Origin: Chloromonas sp. AAM2
Lineage: Eukaryota; Chlorophyta; Chlorophyceae; Chlamydomonadales; Chlamydomonadaceae
NCBI GenBank assembly: GCA_004335635.1
Contig: QAXH01003101.1
Coordinates: 6,439 to 22,259 of the forward strand
DNA: 15,821 bases
Direction of reading: 5' to 3'
In this document: positions 8,701 to 15,821 of the stretch, in pieces
Numbering within the stretch: position 1 is the stretch's first letter
How the letters are laid out: each line of letters begins with the position of its first letter
The notes under the pieces: model-generated
What the model saw: only the letters and a program-made list of their open reading frames with translations
Database searches by the model: none
What the model was told of the DNA's origin: nothing
Position numbers and translations under genes: made by a program

Positions 8701-10311
8701 GACGTTGCCCCCAGGAACACATACTTGTAATCCTTCATGCTCACAGTGTCCTTCCAGAAGGCCAGCCAGGTCACGGACTGGTCGTGACGCACCTAGGCAT
8801 GTAAGGCAAACACAAGGGAGGAGGTCAACGGAGCACTTGGAGCGACAGTGGTGATGATGAACCTGTATGGTGGACACAGAGGGGGGCTGATGGCAAGGCT
8901 TTCAGTGGCAGAACACATGAGCATGCTAAAAACAATGAGGGAGAACACATGAGATGCATGCGGTTGGAAATGTGTATGTTTGCACACAGCAGGCGCACGA
9001 AGGGCAAGAGCATGGTGCACACATTTTGAACGTCTGGCAGTGACAGCTGTCTGTACAAATTTTGAATTAAGGCTATCGAGTGAATTTGTGAGGGCCCAGA
9101 GCAATGCCAGACTGCATCTCGACGTGCTGAAGGCTGCATGTGTGCATGGGAAATCGCATAGTTGGATATGGTGCAGGAAACTGCATGGTACACCCACCTC
9201 TGCCCATGTCTGCCCGGGGTACGGATGTTCTGGGATTGGCTCGCCCTTGCCAATGTTGATTGTGATGTGCTTGGGGTAGACTCTCTGCTTAATCATGCCC
9301 ATCCTGGGGTGTTCGCCACGCCCTCTAAACAACCCTGGAGGCTCAACTCGAAAGTTACCCACCTGTACAATCACAGGCAGCACAAAAACAGCATCACCCA
9401 TGCTCCTCGAGGCTGGCGCTGTGTACTCCTTTGCGGCTGGCAGAGGGTGTGTAAGCTTGAGGCTGGCTCAGCTGTCAGGAAGCGGCACAACCCAGTTTGC
9501 TGCAAACTCACAGGCTCGGGTCTGCCATCCACGTAGGCAATCTTGTACTTGGCTTCCGCCAAGTCCTTCTCCTTCTTGATTTCTTCCTTTTTCTGCACGG
9601 GCAAGGAAGCAAGAGTATTTGACACCTGCCATGCCTGTAGTTTGCTGGCTGGCAGCAGCTGCCCAGCAGCGTACACACCTCTTTTGGCATTGCCTTCTTC
9701 GCTTCACGCTCCTGCATGAGGTGGTCGTAGATAGGCCGGAAGTTGCACTTGTCCAAGTCTTGGATCTTGTGCGACTTGCCCAGCACCTCTTTGAAGCCAG
9801 TCCAAAAATTCTTCTTAAAGACAGGCTTGTGCATGTAATCTGTTTCCAACATTACTGCGTACATGGTCGCAACCTCCTCTTGGTCGGGCGTCAAGTCCAC
9901 AGGCTCCTCATCATAGAGCATTTTGACGCCATGCGGCACATAATCCGGGGGAAACAAGACGCCGCAATGCTTGAGCGTAGCCCACATAGGAGTGCCATTG
10001 CCCTTGCCAGCTTTAGCAGCCGCTCTTGCATCGTTCTTACGCTGCCGTTTGGCAGCAGGTTTGCTCTTGCTGGCTGGTGACTTGGCTGTTCGTTTGCGAG
10101 CGCCCGCCCCTTCGCTGCCGCTGTCCTCCTCACTGGAGCTGCTGGAACTCTCCTCCTCATCGCTCTCGTGCTGTCGCTTAGCGGGAGCTGGCTTCTTCTT
10201 GGCAGGGACCTTCTTTGCCGAGCCGTTAGCCTTGGCAGGTGCCGCAGCAGCCTTGCGCTGTGCAATCACCTGCGCCAGAGGCACATCCTCTTCAGAGTCA
10301 GAGGAACTCAT
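2705..10311 (-). CDS. TOP1: DNA topoisomerase I (type IB), nuclear, 13 exons
   Basis: Relaxes supercoiled DNA in the nucleus by nicking one strand through a 3'-phosphotyrosine link. Exons on the minus strand: 10311-9679, 9592-9512, 9362-9198, 8792-8661, 7887-7804, 7213-7115, 6622-6555, 6161-5990, 5302-5117, 4668-4577, 3942-3876, 3201-3118, 2788-2705. They sum to 1947 nt, 648 residues plus TGA. Residues 1-106 are a disordered Ser/acidic and Lys/Arg tail with likely nuclear signals. The core starts near WATL (110). Catalytic residues by family alignment are R379 (LALRAG), K417 (FLGKDSIR), R481 (VFRTYNAS), H529 (NHQR) and Y607 (SKINYMDPR). Residues about 541-593 form the coiled-coil linker, and the protein ends TFKF. 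The start is the first ATG after an in-frame TGA at 10326-10324. All introns end in AG; intron 5 uses a GC donor. Introns 7 and 10 are phase 2, the rest phase 0. Family identity is secure; exon edges come from reading frame and splice motifs, without transcript data. Confidence 0.95.
2944..2961. repeat. 18-bp perfect palindrome in TOP1 intron 12
   Basis: TGCGTATACGTATACGCA equals its own reverse complement over all 18 bases, with no spacer. It lies within intron 12 (2789-3117), about 150 bases from the acceptor. No function is evident. Confidence 0.85.
3360..3426. repeat. Impure GT/TTTGTG microsatellite in TOP1 intron 11
   Basis: The plus strand is an uninterrupted purine-T run of GTGT with GCGT and TTTGTG variants, about 67 bases long. 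The transcript would read CA-rich. It lies inside intron 11 (3202-3875). Confidence 0.9.
4226..4377. repeat. 36-bp minisatellite, four identical copies plus 8 bases, in TOP1 intron 10
   Basis: Copies start at 4226, 4262, 4298 and 4334; each begins AATGCCACTGGATTGCC and ends GGCCCATGTC. All four are identical, and a fifth is cut off after AATGCCAC. The period is a multiple of three and contains no stop in several frames, so long open frames appear on both strands. Exons 10 and 11 join in phase without it, so it is intronic. The lack of spacers rules out a CRISPR array. Confidence 0.95.
5342..5363. repeat. (GT)11 microsatellite near the exon 9 acceptor
   Basis: Eleven perfect GT units on the plus strand, hence (CA)11 in the TOP1 transcript. 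It sits about 40 bases upstream of the intron 8 acceptor (5304-5303), between the exon-9 relic and the true exon 9. Confidence 0.95.
5477..5519 (-). pseudogene. Degenerate duplicate of the 5' end of TOP1 exon 9 inside intron 8
   Basis: Read on the minus strand, TGTGTGCAG is followed by codons for VFRMCNASI. True exon 9 (from 5302) begins after GAGCGCAG with codons for VFRTYNASI, which carry the catalytic Arg481. Over the first 28 exon bases 22 are identical. Four of the six differences are synonymous, and the other two change Thr to Met and Tyr to Cys. The similarity fades after the ninth codon. A second shared block, around CAGCTAGTT, occurs at about 5318-5345 and 5438-5465. This looks like a relic of local duplication. 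The copy keeps an AG acceptor but lacks the rest of the exon and has no matching donor, so it cannot give a working enzyme. Confidence 0.65.
6179..6305. repeat. GA-rich tract forming a long polypyrimidine stretch in TOP1 intron 7
   Basis: The plus strand is almost all purine, with a pure GA run at 6259-6281. In the TOP1 transcript this becomes an unusually long CU-rich tract that ends just upstream of the intron 7 acceptor (6163-6162) before exon 8. Confidence 0.85.
7042..7087. repeat. 17-bp tandem repeat, about 2.7 copies, in TOP1 intron 6
   Basis: TGACCCTGCCCCTAGCT occurs at 7042-7058, again with one change at 7059-7075, then a partial copy. It ends about 27 bases before the intron 6 donor at 7114. 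Confidence 0.8.
7525..7545. repeat. GCAA microsatellite in TOP1 intron 5
   Basis: About five AAGC/GCAA units in a row on the plus strand, inside intron 5. A looser AAGCAAGC cluster lies near 7951-7966 in intron 4. Confidence 0.8.
7802..7803 (-). other. GC splice donor of TOP1 intron 5
   Basis: Exon 5 ends with codons for RRQ (CGC CGA CAG), followed by GCGAGT. The next exon opens after GCATGCAG with codons for MAVALYLID. Joining these two keeps phase 0 and restores the conserved [11 protein letters not shown] run of the family. GT dinucleotides 4 and 7 bases further on would shift the frame. The simplest reading is a GC-AG intron with an otherwise consensus donor. A T-to-C assembly error or polymorphism is the alternative. 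Confidence 0.8.
8343..8615. repeat. Tandem repeat of about 71 bp, four copies, in TOP1 intron 4
   Basis: Units begin near 8343, 8406, 8477 and 8548 (steps of 63, 71 and 71). Each carries GGCCGCAGCTCC or a one-base variant, then a CCTCC-rich stretch, GTGATAATCAGCTCCC and CTTCGTCTCCC. The first copy lacks the CCACACACCTCC segment, and the last fades into CCTTGTCTCCC. In the transcript the array is purine-rich. It lies within the 773-base intron 4, the longest of the gene. Confidence 0.85.
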
Positions 10312-10650
10312 CTCATCTATGGGTCAGCAAGGCCTTCCAGGCGACCTGGCCGTAAATTGAAGGCGCGCCGTAAAAACGGGTGCGGTTAGTTTGTACAAGG
10401 TTTGTGCTTGTAATTCAACTCGTGTAAGTTGACAAACCAACAGCCTTCATTTTCTTTCCCTGCGAATCCACGTTCGTTAGCAACTGAACTACGAAACGCC
10501 CACCTTGCCAGCGGCATGCAACCGGCTGGGCCTTTGCTGTTGCATGTACGCATTTTGAGTGATTGCTTCGAGGGCTGAGTGAGCTGGTAGGCTTGGACGA
10601 CACCAGGCAGCGCCTGGCGGCTCGGCGTTCCAACCCTGCTCACCTATTCC
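10312..10650 (-). promoter_or_regulatory. TOP1 5' UTR and upstream region
   Basis: This is the sequence directly upstream of the TOP1 ATG. I see no TATA box on the minus strand. It holds an 8-bp palindrome GGCGCGCC (about 10362-10369), flanked on both sides by TTTACGGC-like motifs. GC-rich elements of this kind resemble E2F sites, which would suit an S-phase enzyme, but that is inference. Transcription start and promoter limits cannot be placed. Confidence 0.35.
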
Positions 10651-11344
10651 AATGATGAGGCCCATGCACATCCCGCCTACAACGTCAACATTTCAATCCG
10701 CATCTGTGTTACATTGTGCCTCATCTATGCACCACACACCTATGAAGTCACAGCAAAAATCAATGGAGATCCAGCAGTCTCTGCTGTTGGTGCTGAAGCT
10801 GTTGCAGACCCAGGCAGTGGAGCTGCTGCTGGCTTCAAATGAGTCAAGGGTTGTTCTGCGTTTGCTGGATCCTATCATGCTTTGTTTTGTTATGTAGCAC
10901 TGCATCCAGCAATGCTTTGCGTCAACACGAAGCAGTGTCTTGAGTCTGGACTCAGCATTGACCAGCTGGGTTGCTGCCAGTCAGCTGCCTTGGTGATTAG
11001 TGCACCCTTATCCCACTGGTGGGATAGCACATGCTACAGCCTCCTAACTCTTCTTTGCTGAAGCGTGTGCTGCACCCACTGGTGATGGTGCTGCGCCTGG
11101 TGCTGCTGTGCCAGCTGCTACACTGCCCAGTGCAGCAGCAGCAGCTTCTGTGCACCGAGCGTCACCGCGCATGCAGGCAGCAGCGGGGCGCAGGTGTGTG
11201 TGGCATAGCGCCTGCCCACGCCGCGCAGCAGCTGAACCTCGCTCACCCGTGGCAGTGCATGCTGCTACTTCTGATGCTCATGCTCCTCGTGGTGATTCTC
11301 CAACGCGAGACCCTGCGCGTGCCAAGAGCCAGCTCTTTAAGTAA
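10592..11344 (+). other. Alanine-rich open stretches, possible unannotated exons
   Basis: Two plus-strand frames stay open here in a region with no other gene. Frame A (about 10590-10842) includes PTLLTYSNDEAHAHPAYNV and VGAEAVADPGSGAAAGFK, then TGA. Frame B (11048-11344) includes EACAAPTGDGAAPGAAV and a run of alanines, and ends SQLFK then TAA. Both share GCT/GCA-rich periodicity, but they are in different frames, so an intron or a frameshift would have to lie between 10843 and 11047. Frame A has no in-frame ATG. I recognise no domain. It could be a small gene divergent from TOP1, a decayed gene or transposon fragment, or a CTG-rich repeat open by chance. Confidence 0.25.
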
Positions 11345-12151
11345 GGCCACATGCACATGAGGTGGCATGGGGTGCACCTGGTTGAGGAATGGTACTAAAT
11401 ACTGAAAATCATAGTCTACTTTAGGCACTACCCTTAGCAATAAGCACAACACCCGCTGATTCACCGTGGTGTACTAAGAGTCTCTCATGCTGGGACATGG
11501 TGAACCATATGGTGAAAAACCATGGTTCATCATGTCCTAGCGAGAGTCGTAAACTACAATCCCATCAAGAGTGTATAGTCAGCCTAAGGCGTGAACAGTA
11601 ATGCTCAGACTGGTTGCACGTGTTCTGATGTTTCCTGCATGTGAGTGTCAGCATTCCTGCCGCGCGCCGTGTACACGTCAGGCAAGTCGCTGCAGCAGCT
11701 GATGTCAACTGCTAGTGTATGAGGCACGGTGTCAAGCACAGAACCCTTTGATCAGCCTCAGATGTGGTGGGCTGTCGTATAAATAGCCTCAGACATGATC
11801 TGCAGCCGGCATCAAGCCTTGGTTCACGTGCTTTGACTGTCTGTTGAGCCTCAAAAACTCACCTGCTCAACGCTTGTATGGTTAGATACGAGACCCATGG
11901 TTGCCATTGCCTTGCTGTATTTTGAAATTCTGCCCCTTCATGCAAGGAGGCTGGAACTTTTCGGAAAATGTCTGGAGTTCTTCAAAAGGTGTTTTCTACT
12001 CACAAAAGCTGGACACGCACATCTGATGGCTTCTACAGCAGCAACTTGACAGCTTGTCCACAGTTCCACGGCTGAAGGATTAATGCCACAAACAGCCTGC
12101 TTGTGGCTGCTGCTGCTGCCTTGCTGCCAGCCCTTCCAGCAAGCTGTCCGA
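11345..12151. other. Intergenic region with hairpin; no gene seen
   Basis: I see no supported coding exon here. It contains the imperfect inverted repeat at 11478-11548 and a plus-strand TATAAATAG at about 11778-11786 that is not followed by a recognisable gene. Confidence 0.5.
11478..11548. repeat. Imperfect inverted repeat (hairpin)
   Basis: The left arm contains GGACATGGTGAACCAT. The right arm contains ATGGTTCATCATGTCC, its reverse complement apart from one position, which would be a G-U wobble in RNA. Outer segments GAGTCTCT and CGAGAGTC extend the pairing imperfectly. The loop is a short A-rich segment. No coding capacity. It could be a MITE remnant or an RNA hairpin. Confidence 0.75.
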
Positions 12152-12156
12152 TTACA
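12152..12156 (-). terminator. Candidate TGTAA poly(A) signal for the 12941-15789 gene
   Basis: The plus strand reads TTACA. It is the first such motif on the minus strand after the stop at 12943-12941, about 785 bases on. The interval 12157-12940 would then be 3' UTR; I see no other gene in it. Confidence 0.35.
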
Positions 12157-12419
12157 CAGCATAGGCTTCAAGCGTAGCTGATTAACCTATGCAAAAAACT
12201 GCACGAACCAGACGTGGTCAACGTGTGGCACCTACAAGGATATCTCTACCTGATTGCTCAATGAAAGGCATCCAACTGCATCACGATAGCGTTGGTCATG
12301 GCCCGCTATGACTAGTGCATTCGGTCCCCTACTTTTTGTCAGTAGGCAACCTCTGAATTGTCATCCGGAGCCCCTGTAGCTCGCAAACACATCATGGCGC
12401 AGCAGCACTCTGCACGAAA

Positions 12420-12662
12420 GAGGAATCCGGGAAAACTCTAGAGCAGGGTGAACATGCAAAGCGTGCTAGTCCAAGTGCTACTCTACCATAGTCCAAAGCG
12501 TGCTACTCTACCATGGCTGGCTGCATGGTTCAGCTGCCCTGTTGACTGGTCACAGGATCAAACTGTCTGTCAGTATATGACACCGCTTGACTTGTCTAGC
12601 GCCCCTTGCAGCAATCCTCGGCACGTCAGAGGAATCCTGGAGAACTCAAGAGCAGGGTGACC
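12420..12662. repeat. Diverged direct repeat of about 33 bp, 210 bp apart
   Basis: The block around AGGAATCCGGGAAAACTC plus AGAGCAGGGTGAAC (12420-12453) recurs as AGGAATCCTGGAGAACTC plus AGAGCAGGGTGACC (12630-12663), with about five differences. Between them GTGCTACTCTACCAT also appears twice (12474-12488 and 12500-12514). The flanks before both copies show weaker similarity. It lies in the probable 3' UTR of the gene ending at 12941. Confidence 0.75.
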
Positions 12663-12940
12663 TGAGAGAATAGCCTGTGCGCCATAGCATGCCCACTGCA
12701 TGACATGCACTTCTAGGCCCACACTCAAGCGGCAGCAAGTCTACCTTCAGCCTGCTACGCCTACTTGTCTATCACGCCTAGTGGCTGATTAATTGGTTGA
12801 GCTACGCCAAAAAGCAAAGGAAAACGAGAACAAAGGCCAGGCTCGGCCTCAAGCTAGTCAATCATAGTATACTACACCCTTCAGAACGTCACTGCTTGGC
12901 TGTTGACACATCGGTGTATGCAGACGCTGCTGTGCCAACA

Positions 12941-15789
12941 TTACGCCTGCTGTGTAGGCTGCGGGTTAACGGCTGTTGTGACCAACACTGTGGGCTCAAT
13001 TGGCGCAGCCTGCAATGGTTGCTGAAGCAGCGGTTCCGGCGGTAATGGCTCTGATAGCTGGCCCATTGGCATAGGCGCGGGTGCCATGGCTGGTTGATCA
13101 GTTTGCGGTACTGCTGGTGCCAGTTGTACTGCTTGTACTGCCTGGACTGCTGATTCTGCTTGCAGTGCTTGTACTGCTGGTACTACTGGGTTTGCTTGTA
13201 CTGCCGGTACCGCTGGTTCCAATTGTACCACCTGCACTGCCGGTTCCGTTGGCACCGTCTGTACTGTCACCGGTCCAGGAGCAATGGCTGGTTCCTCAGA
13301 CTGTGCCATTGCTTGTACCGTTTGTACTACCGGTCCAACCAACATTGTGCTTTCTGCTGGATTGGCCAACACAGCAGGCTGTGCTGCCGTGGCTAGCAGA
13401 CCAGGCTGCGTTTCTGCAGCCAGTACTGTAAAGTCTGGTGCACTTGCCGCCTGAGTTGCAGGCAGTACAAACGCGTTTGGCATGGCTGCCATGGACGTTT
13501 CGGACAATTCCCGAGCGGCCGTTGATGCACTCTGCTGCAAGGAGGGCGCCTCCTGCCTTGCTTCCATTGATATGAATGCGACCCCACCACACCCGCTCCC
13601 ACCACCAATGCCACCATCACCAGCATCACCAGCCAAGCTTTCCGGCACCCCGGGCAGACTTGACACAAACCCGCCGCCACCACCATAAACGCCAGCGCCA
13701 CTTCCGGCAATGGAAAACGCCTTGTGCAGTTGAGAGGGCGGCAGGGCTGCTAGCACATTGCCTTGTTCGTCCTGAATCATCCCGTCTGCAGTTTCGTACG
13801 GTGGCGGACTGACACTCGCAGCCCGCTCCTTTGCCGCTTCCGTCAGCATCCTCGCCTTGAGAAACGCAGGGCTCTGCATGAAGTCGCGCTCCAGCGCTTC
13901 GAATTCGTTCTTCAGCTTGTCGAGTCCGGCAACGGGCGGACGGCCCATGCTTGTTGGGGTTTGCGCCCCACGCCCCGCGAGCGGGGATCTTTCCCGAGAT
14001 TCGCTCCGTACCGACTGCTGTCTTGGCGTCAGGTGGCCCGCCACACCGACCCCGCTGGACGTGCGAGGAAGCCGATCGGCGCTTGCCCGTCTCGCCCCCG
14101 CTGCATCGACCCACAATGGCCCCGAGGGGGATGCGGGCGGGAGTGCCGGCCCGCTCGCCTGGCCCGTTCCTAGCACGTCAGGCAGCGATACTGAGGAAGT
14201 AGACGTGGGTGGTCGCATTTCTGGCGGAAGGGGGGTTAGTACGTTGGAGTGTGTGGAGGACGAGCCAGTGGGAGATGCAACGATGGTTGCAGCTTCGCGG
14301 GAGGCAGATGCAAACGGATCTGAGGCAGGAAGAAGATTCAGAGTCAGATCTTCAGGCTTGCTGCCTGTTGTGGCAGGCATGTGGCCCGGTGCACCATTGC
14401 TGTTGTCTGCTCCTAGCCCATTGCTGAATGTAGCCTTAAGGGCGTTGCGTGAATCTTCCGGCGACTCTTGTAAAGGAACTGAACCATCTGCAGGCCGGGA
14501 TGGTGTTGCGGGTGGCGGAAGGGAATGTGTAGATTGTTGCGGGTCGTTTGCAGGCCTGGAAAAGAAAGCAGGTACCTGTGCTACATTGTCTAAGCGATGT
14601 AGCACCGGCAGATCGAGCATGCCTTCATACAAACCGTGATCTGGAGGTTGTAACGGTTGCGGCGGTTGAAACGGTTGTGGTGGTTCAAAGAATGGTTGCT
14701 GGGCAGAAGCCATGCGACCACTGGTGGTTGCTGGTGCAGCAAAAGCAGGGGGTGAAGGAACACTAATAGACGATGACATGTGTTTGCTGCCCCCTATCAA
14801 AGGCGCACGCAACACGTCACTGAAAGGCCTCTGTCCGCTCTCCCCACCAGTACTCGCACTGCCTCTACCACCACCACCGCCTGCGCTTGTGCCGGTTGGT
14901 TGCAGATCAGAAAGAGCGGCAGCTCGGATTTGGGCTGGCGTCAGACTGCGGAGACGAAGCACGTCAACAGCCCCGCCACCACCACTGCCGCCTTCAGTTG
15001 TAGCAGGCGGGCGGTTTCTTGCGGTTTCTTCAGGCAAGCAAGCGGGCGGCTGCCTGCGGGCTTGCGGGGAGGCCTGTGCTGTTGGGTCGCCTGGGAAGGA
15101 GCGGGCCCAGTGCGACTGGAGGGTCTGGTGCAGCAGCTGAAGCTTGGCCGCCATCTGCGTGTGTAGGAAAGCATGCTTGGGACTCGTGCTCCATGCAACC
15201 TGTGTTGTCTGCTGTGTTGTGCACAGTCGGAAAGAATGCTGCCCCGTGTCACCGCCCATCTTGCTGTCGGTCACACCATGCACTTGAACGGGTGCTCTAG
15301 GAAATCCTAAACACTGGCGCAACAACAGGATTGCAGCGATAGGCGCAGCTTTCTTTTGAGTTGCACTGAACCTTTTGTTTGTCAGGTTCTGTTCAGCTTC
15401 TGCCAGCAATGTGTGCAGGTTGTTGGTTGGTCGTGTCAATCACACATTACGTCCTGACTAAGCCAGGGGGTAAACTAATACTTATTGTAACCTTACCTCT
15501 GGGTAGTCAACCAACTTGGGTGGTTAACTAACTGGGTGGTCAACTAACTGGGTGGTCAACCAACTTGGGTGGTTAACTAACTGGGTGGTCAACCAACTTG
15601 GGTGGTTAACTAACCTAACCCTACCTCTGGGTGGTTAGCTCGTTGCCATGCCGTGCCTGCTGCCGTCAGGCTGTTCAGTAGTTGGTCCCGATCATGCAAG
15701 GTGATGCCTGACTCCTGGAGGGCAGGGGCCTGTTGTTCGTCGGCCAGCCGCCACAGCCAGGGAAGGGCACGTGGTAGCGTGAAGGGATC
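12941..15789 (-). CDS. Large low-complexity protein, 3' part of gene (two exons visible)
   Basis: Exon 15789-15625 (55 codons, after CTGTCTTCAG, ending GAG before GTAGGG) is proposed to join exon 15154-12941 (738 codons with TAA, after CACACGCAG). Both edges are phase 0. The junction would read RANHPE-MAAKLQLL. I recognise no family. Counting from the Met at 15154: Gly-rich linkers at about 51-98 and 480-528; a Pro/Gln tract at 151-173 (QPPQPLQPP); a charged, probably helical segment at 411-447 (LDKLKNEFEALERDFM); and a degenerate VPAVQA/AVQAVQ repeat at 608-690. Most of the rest is Ser/Pro/Ala-rich and probably disordered. The short first exon (ALPWLWRLADEQ) looks folded. There are no membrane segments or signal peptide in view, and the 5' end is outside the window. 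The open frame extends upstream to 15439 but with no ATG start before 15154 that looks preferable. The Met at 15154 could instead be the true start. Confidence 0.6.
15501..15640. repeat. 16/17-bp tandem array at the exon/intron boundary of the second gene
   Basis: Units start at 15501, 15518, 15534, 15550, 15567, 15583 and 15600, with a diverged one at 15629. Each reads GGGTGGTTAACTAACT or a variant with GTCAACCAACTT; lengths are 16 or 17. The right-most unit overlaps the end of the proposed exon (CCACCCAGAG before GTAGGG). The left end of the array carries a near copy of the same junction (TACCCAGAG before GTAAGG at 15497/15496). Confidence 0.85.
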
Positions 15790-15821
15790 CTGAAGACAGT
15801 GAGAAGAGAAGGGCACGTGGT
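15762..15821. repeat. 14-bp direct repeat flanking the second gene's exon acceptor
   Basis: GAAGGGCACGTGGT occurs at 15762-15775 and again at 15808-15821, the window edge. One copy lies in the exon and one in the upstream intron, on either side of the acceptor at 15791-15790. The core CACGTG is a G-box sequence, probably by chance here. Confidence 0.8.

Noticed and set aside
11778..11786. Plus-strand TATAAATAG as a promoter
   Set aside because: No convincing coding start or exon follows it; a nine-base match is expected by chance in AT-richer intergenic DNA.
14555..14580. Possible intron end within the long exon (TTTCTTTTCCAG before GCC)
   Set aside because: No good donor lies at a plausible distance upstream, the nearest would give a 20-base intron, and the frame reads on without a stop.
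13857..14639. A 260-codon plus-strand open frame opposite the second gene
   Set aside because: It lies antisense to the 738-codon frame; long antisense frames are expected in GC-rich, low-complexity coding DNA. Its protein has no recognisable features.
15501..15640. Telomere-like array
   Set aside because: Units are GGGTGGTTAACTAACT types, not TTTAGGG or TTTTAGGG; the GTTAGG motifs at one end are isolated.

Overview
This window reads as nuclear DNA of a eukaryote, most likely a core chlorophyte green alga. The main gene is split by 12 introns. Eleven of their donors begin GTG (many GTGAGT or GTGAGC) and one begins GC. Introns and spacers are full of GT, GA, GCAA and ATAC microsatellites and minisatellites. 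Pentamers matching the green-algal poly(A) signal TGTAA lie about 0.8 kb past both main stop codons. The genus cannot be fixed from this sequence.

Layout, left to right. Positions 1-1896 have no secure gene; they hold two weak minus-strand candidate coding stretches, a small hairpin and an ATAC microsatellite. Positions 1897-2704 are the probable 3' UTR of the next gene. Positions 2705-10311 (minus strand) carry a complete nuclear type IB DNA topoisomerase (TOP1). It can be assembled by hand into 13 exons and 648 codons with all five catalytic residues present. Positions 10312-12940 are intergenic: the TOP1 upstream region, a plus-strand alanine-rich open region, a long imperfect hairpin, a diverged direct repeat and the probable 3' UTR of the next gene. 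Positions 12941-15789 (minus strand) carry the 3' part of a second gene. It encodes a large, mostly disordered protein with no family I can name; one further upstream exon is visible, and the gene runs off the right edge.

Both genes are on the minus strand and look like independent nuclear transcription units; nothing suggests an operon or a shared pathway. The features most worth a second look are: a degenerate copy of the start of TOP1 exon 9, with its own AG acceptor, inside intron 8; a GC-AG intron that the reading frame requires; a shortened linker in the topoisomerase; and a 16/17-bp array in the second gene that has a donor-like site at each end. I found no clearly new multi-gene system. 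There is no evidence of CRISPR, tRNA or rRNA, and no complete mobile element.
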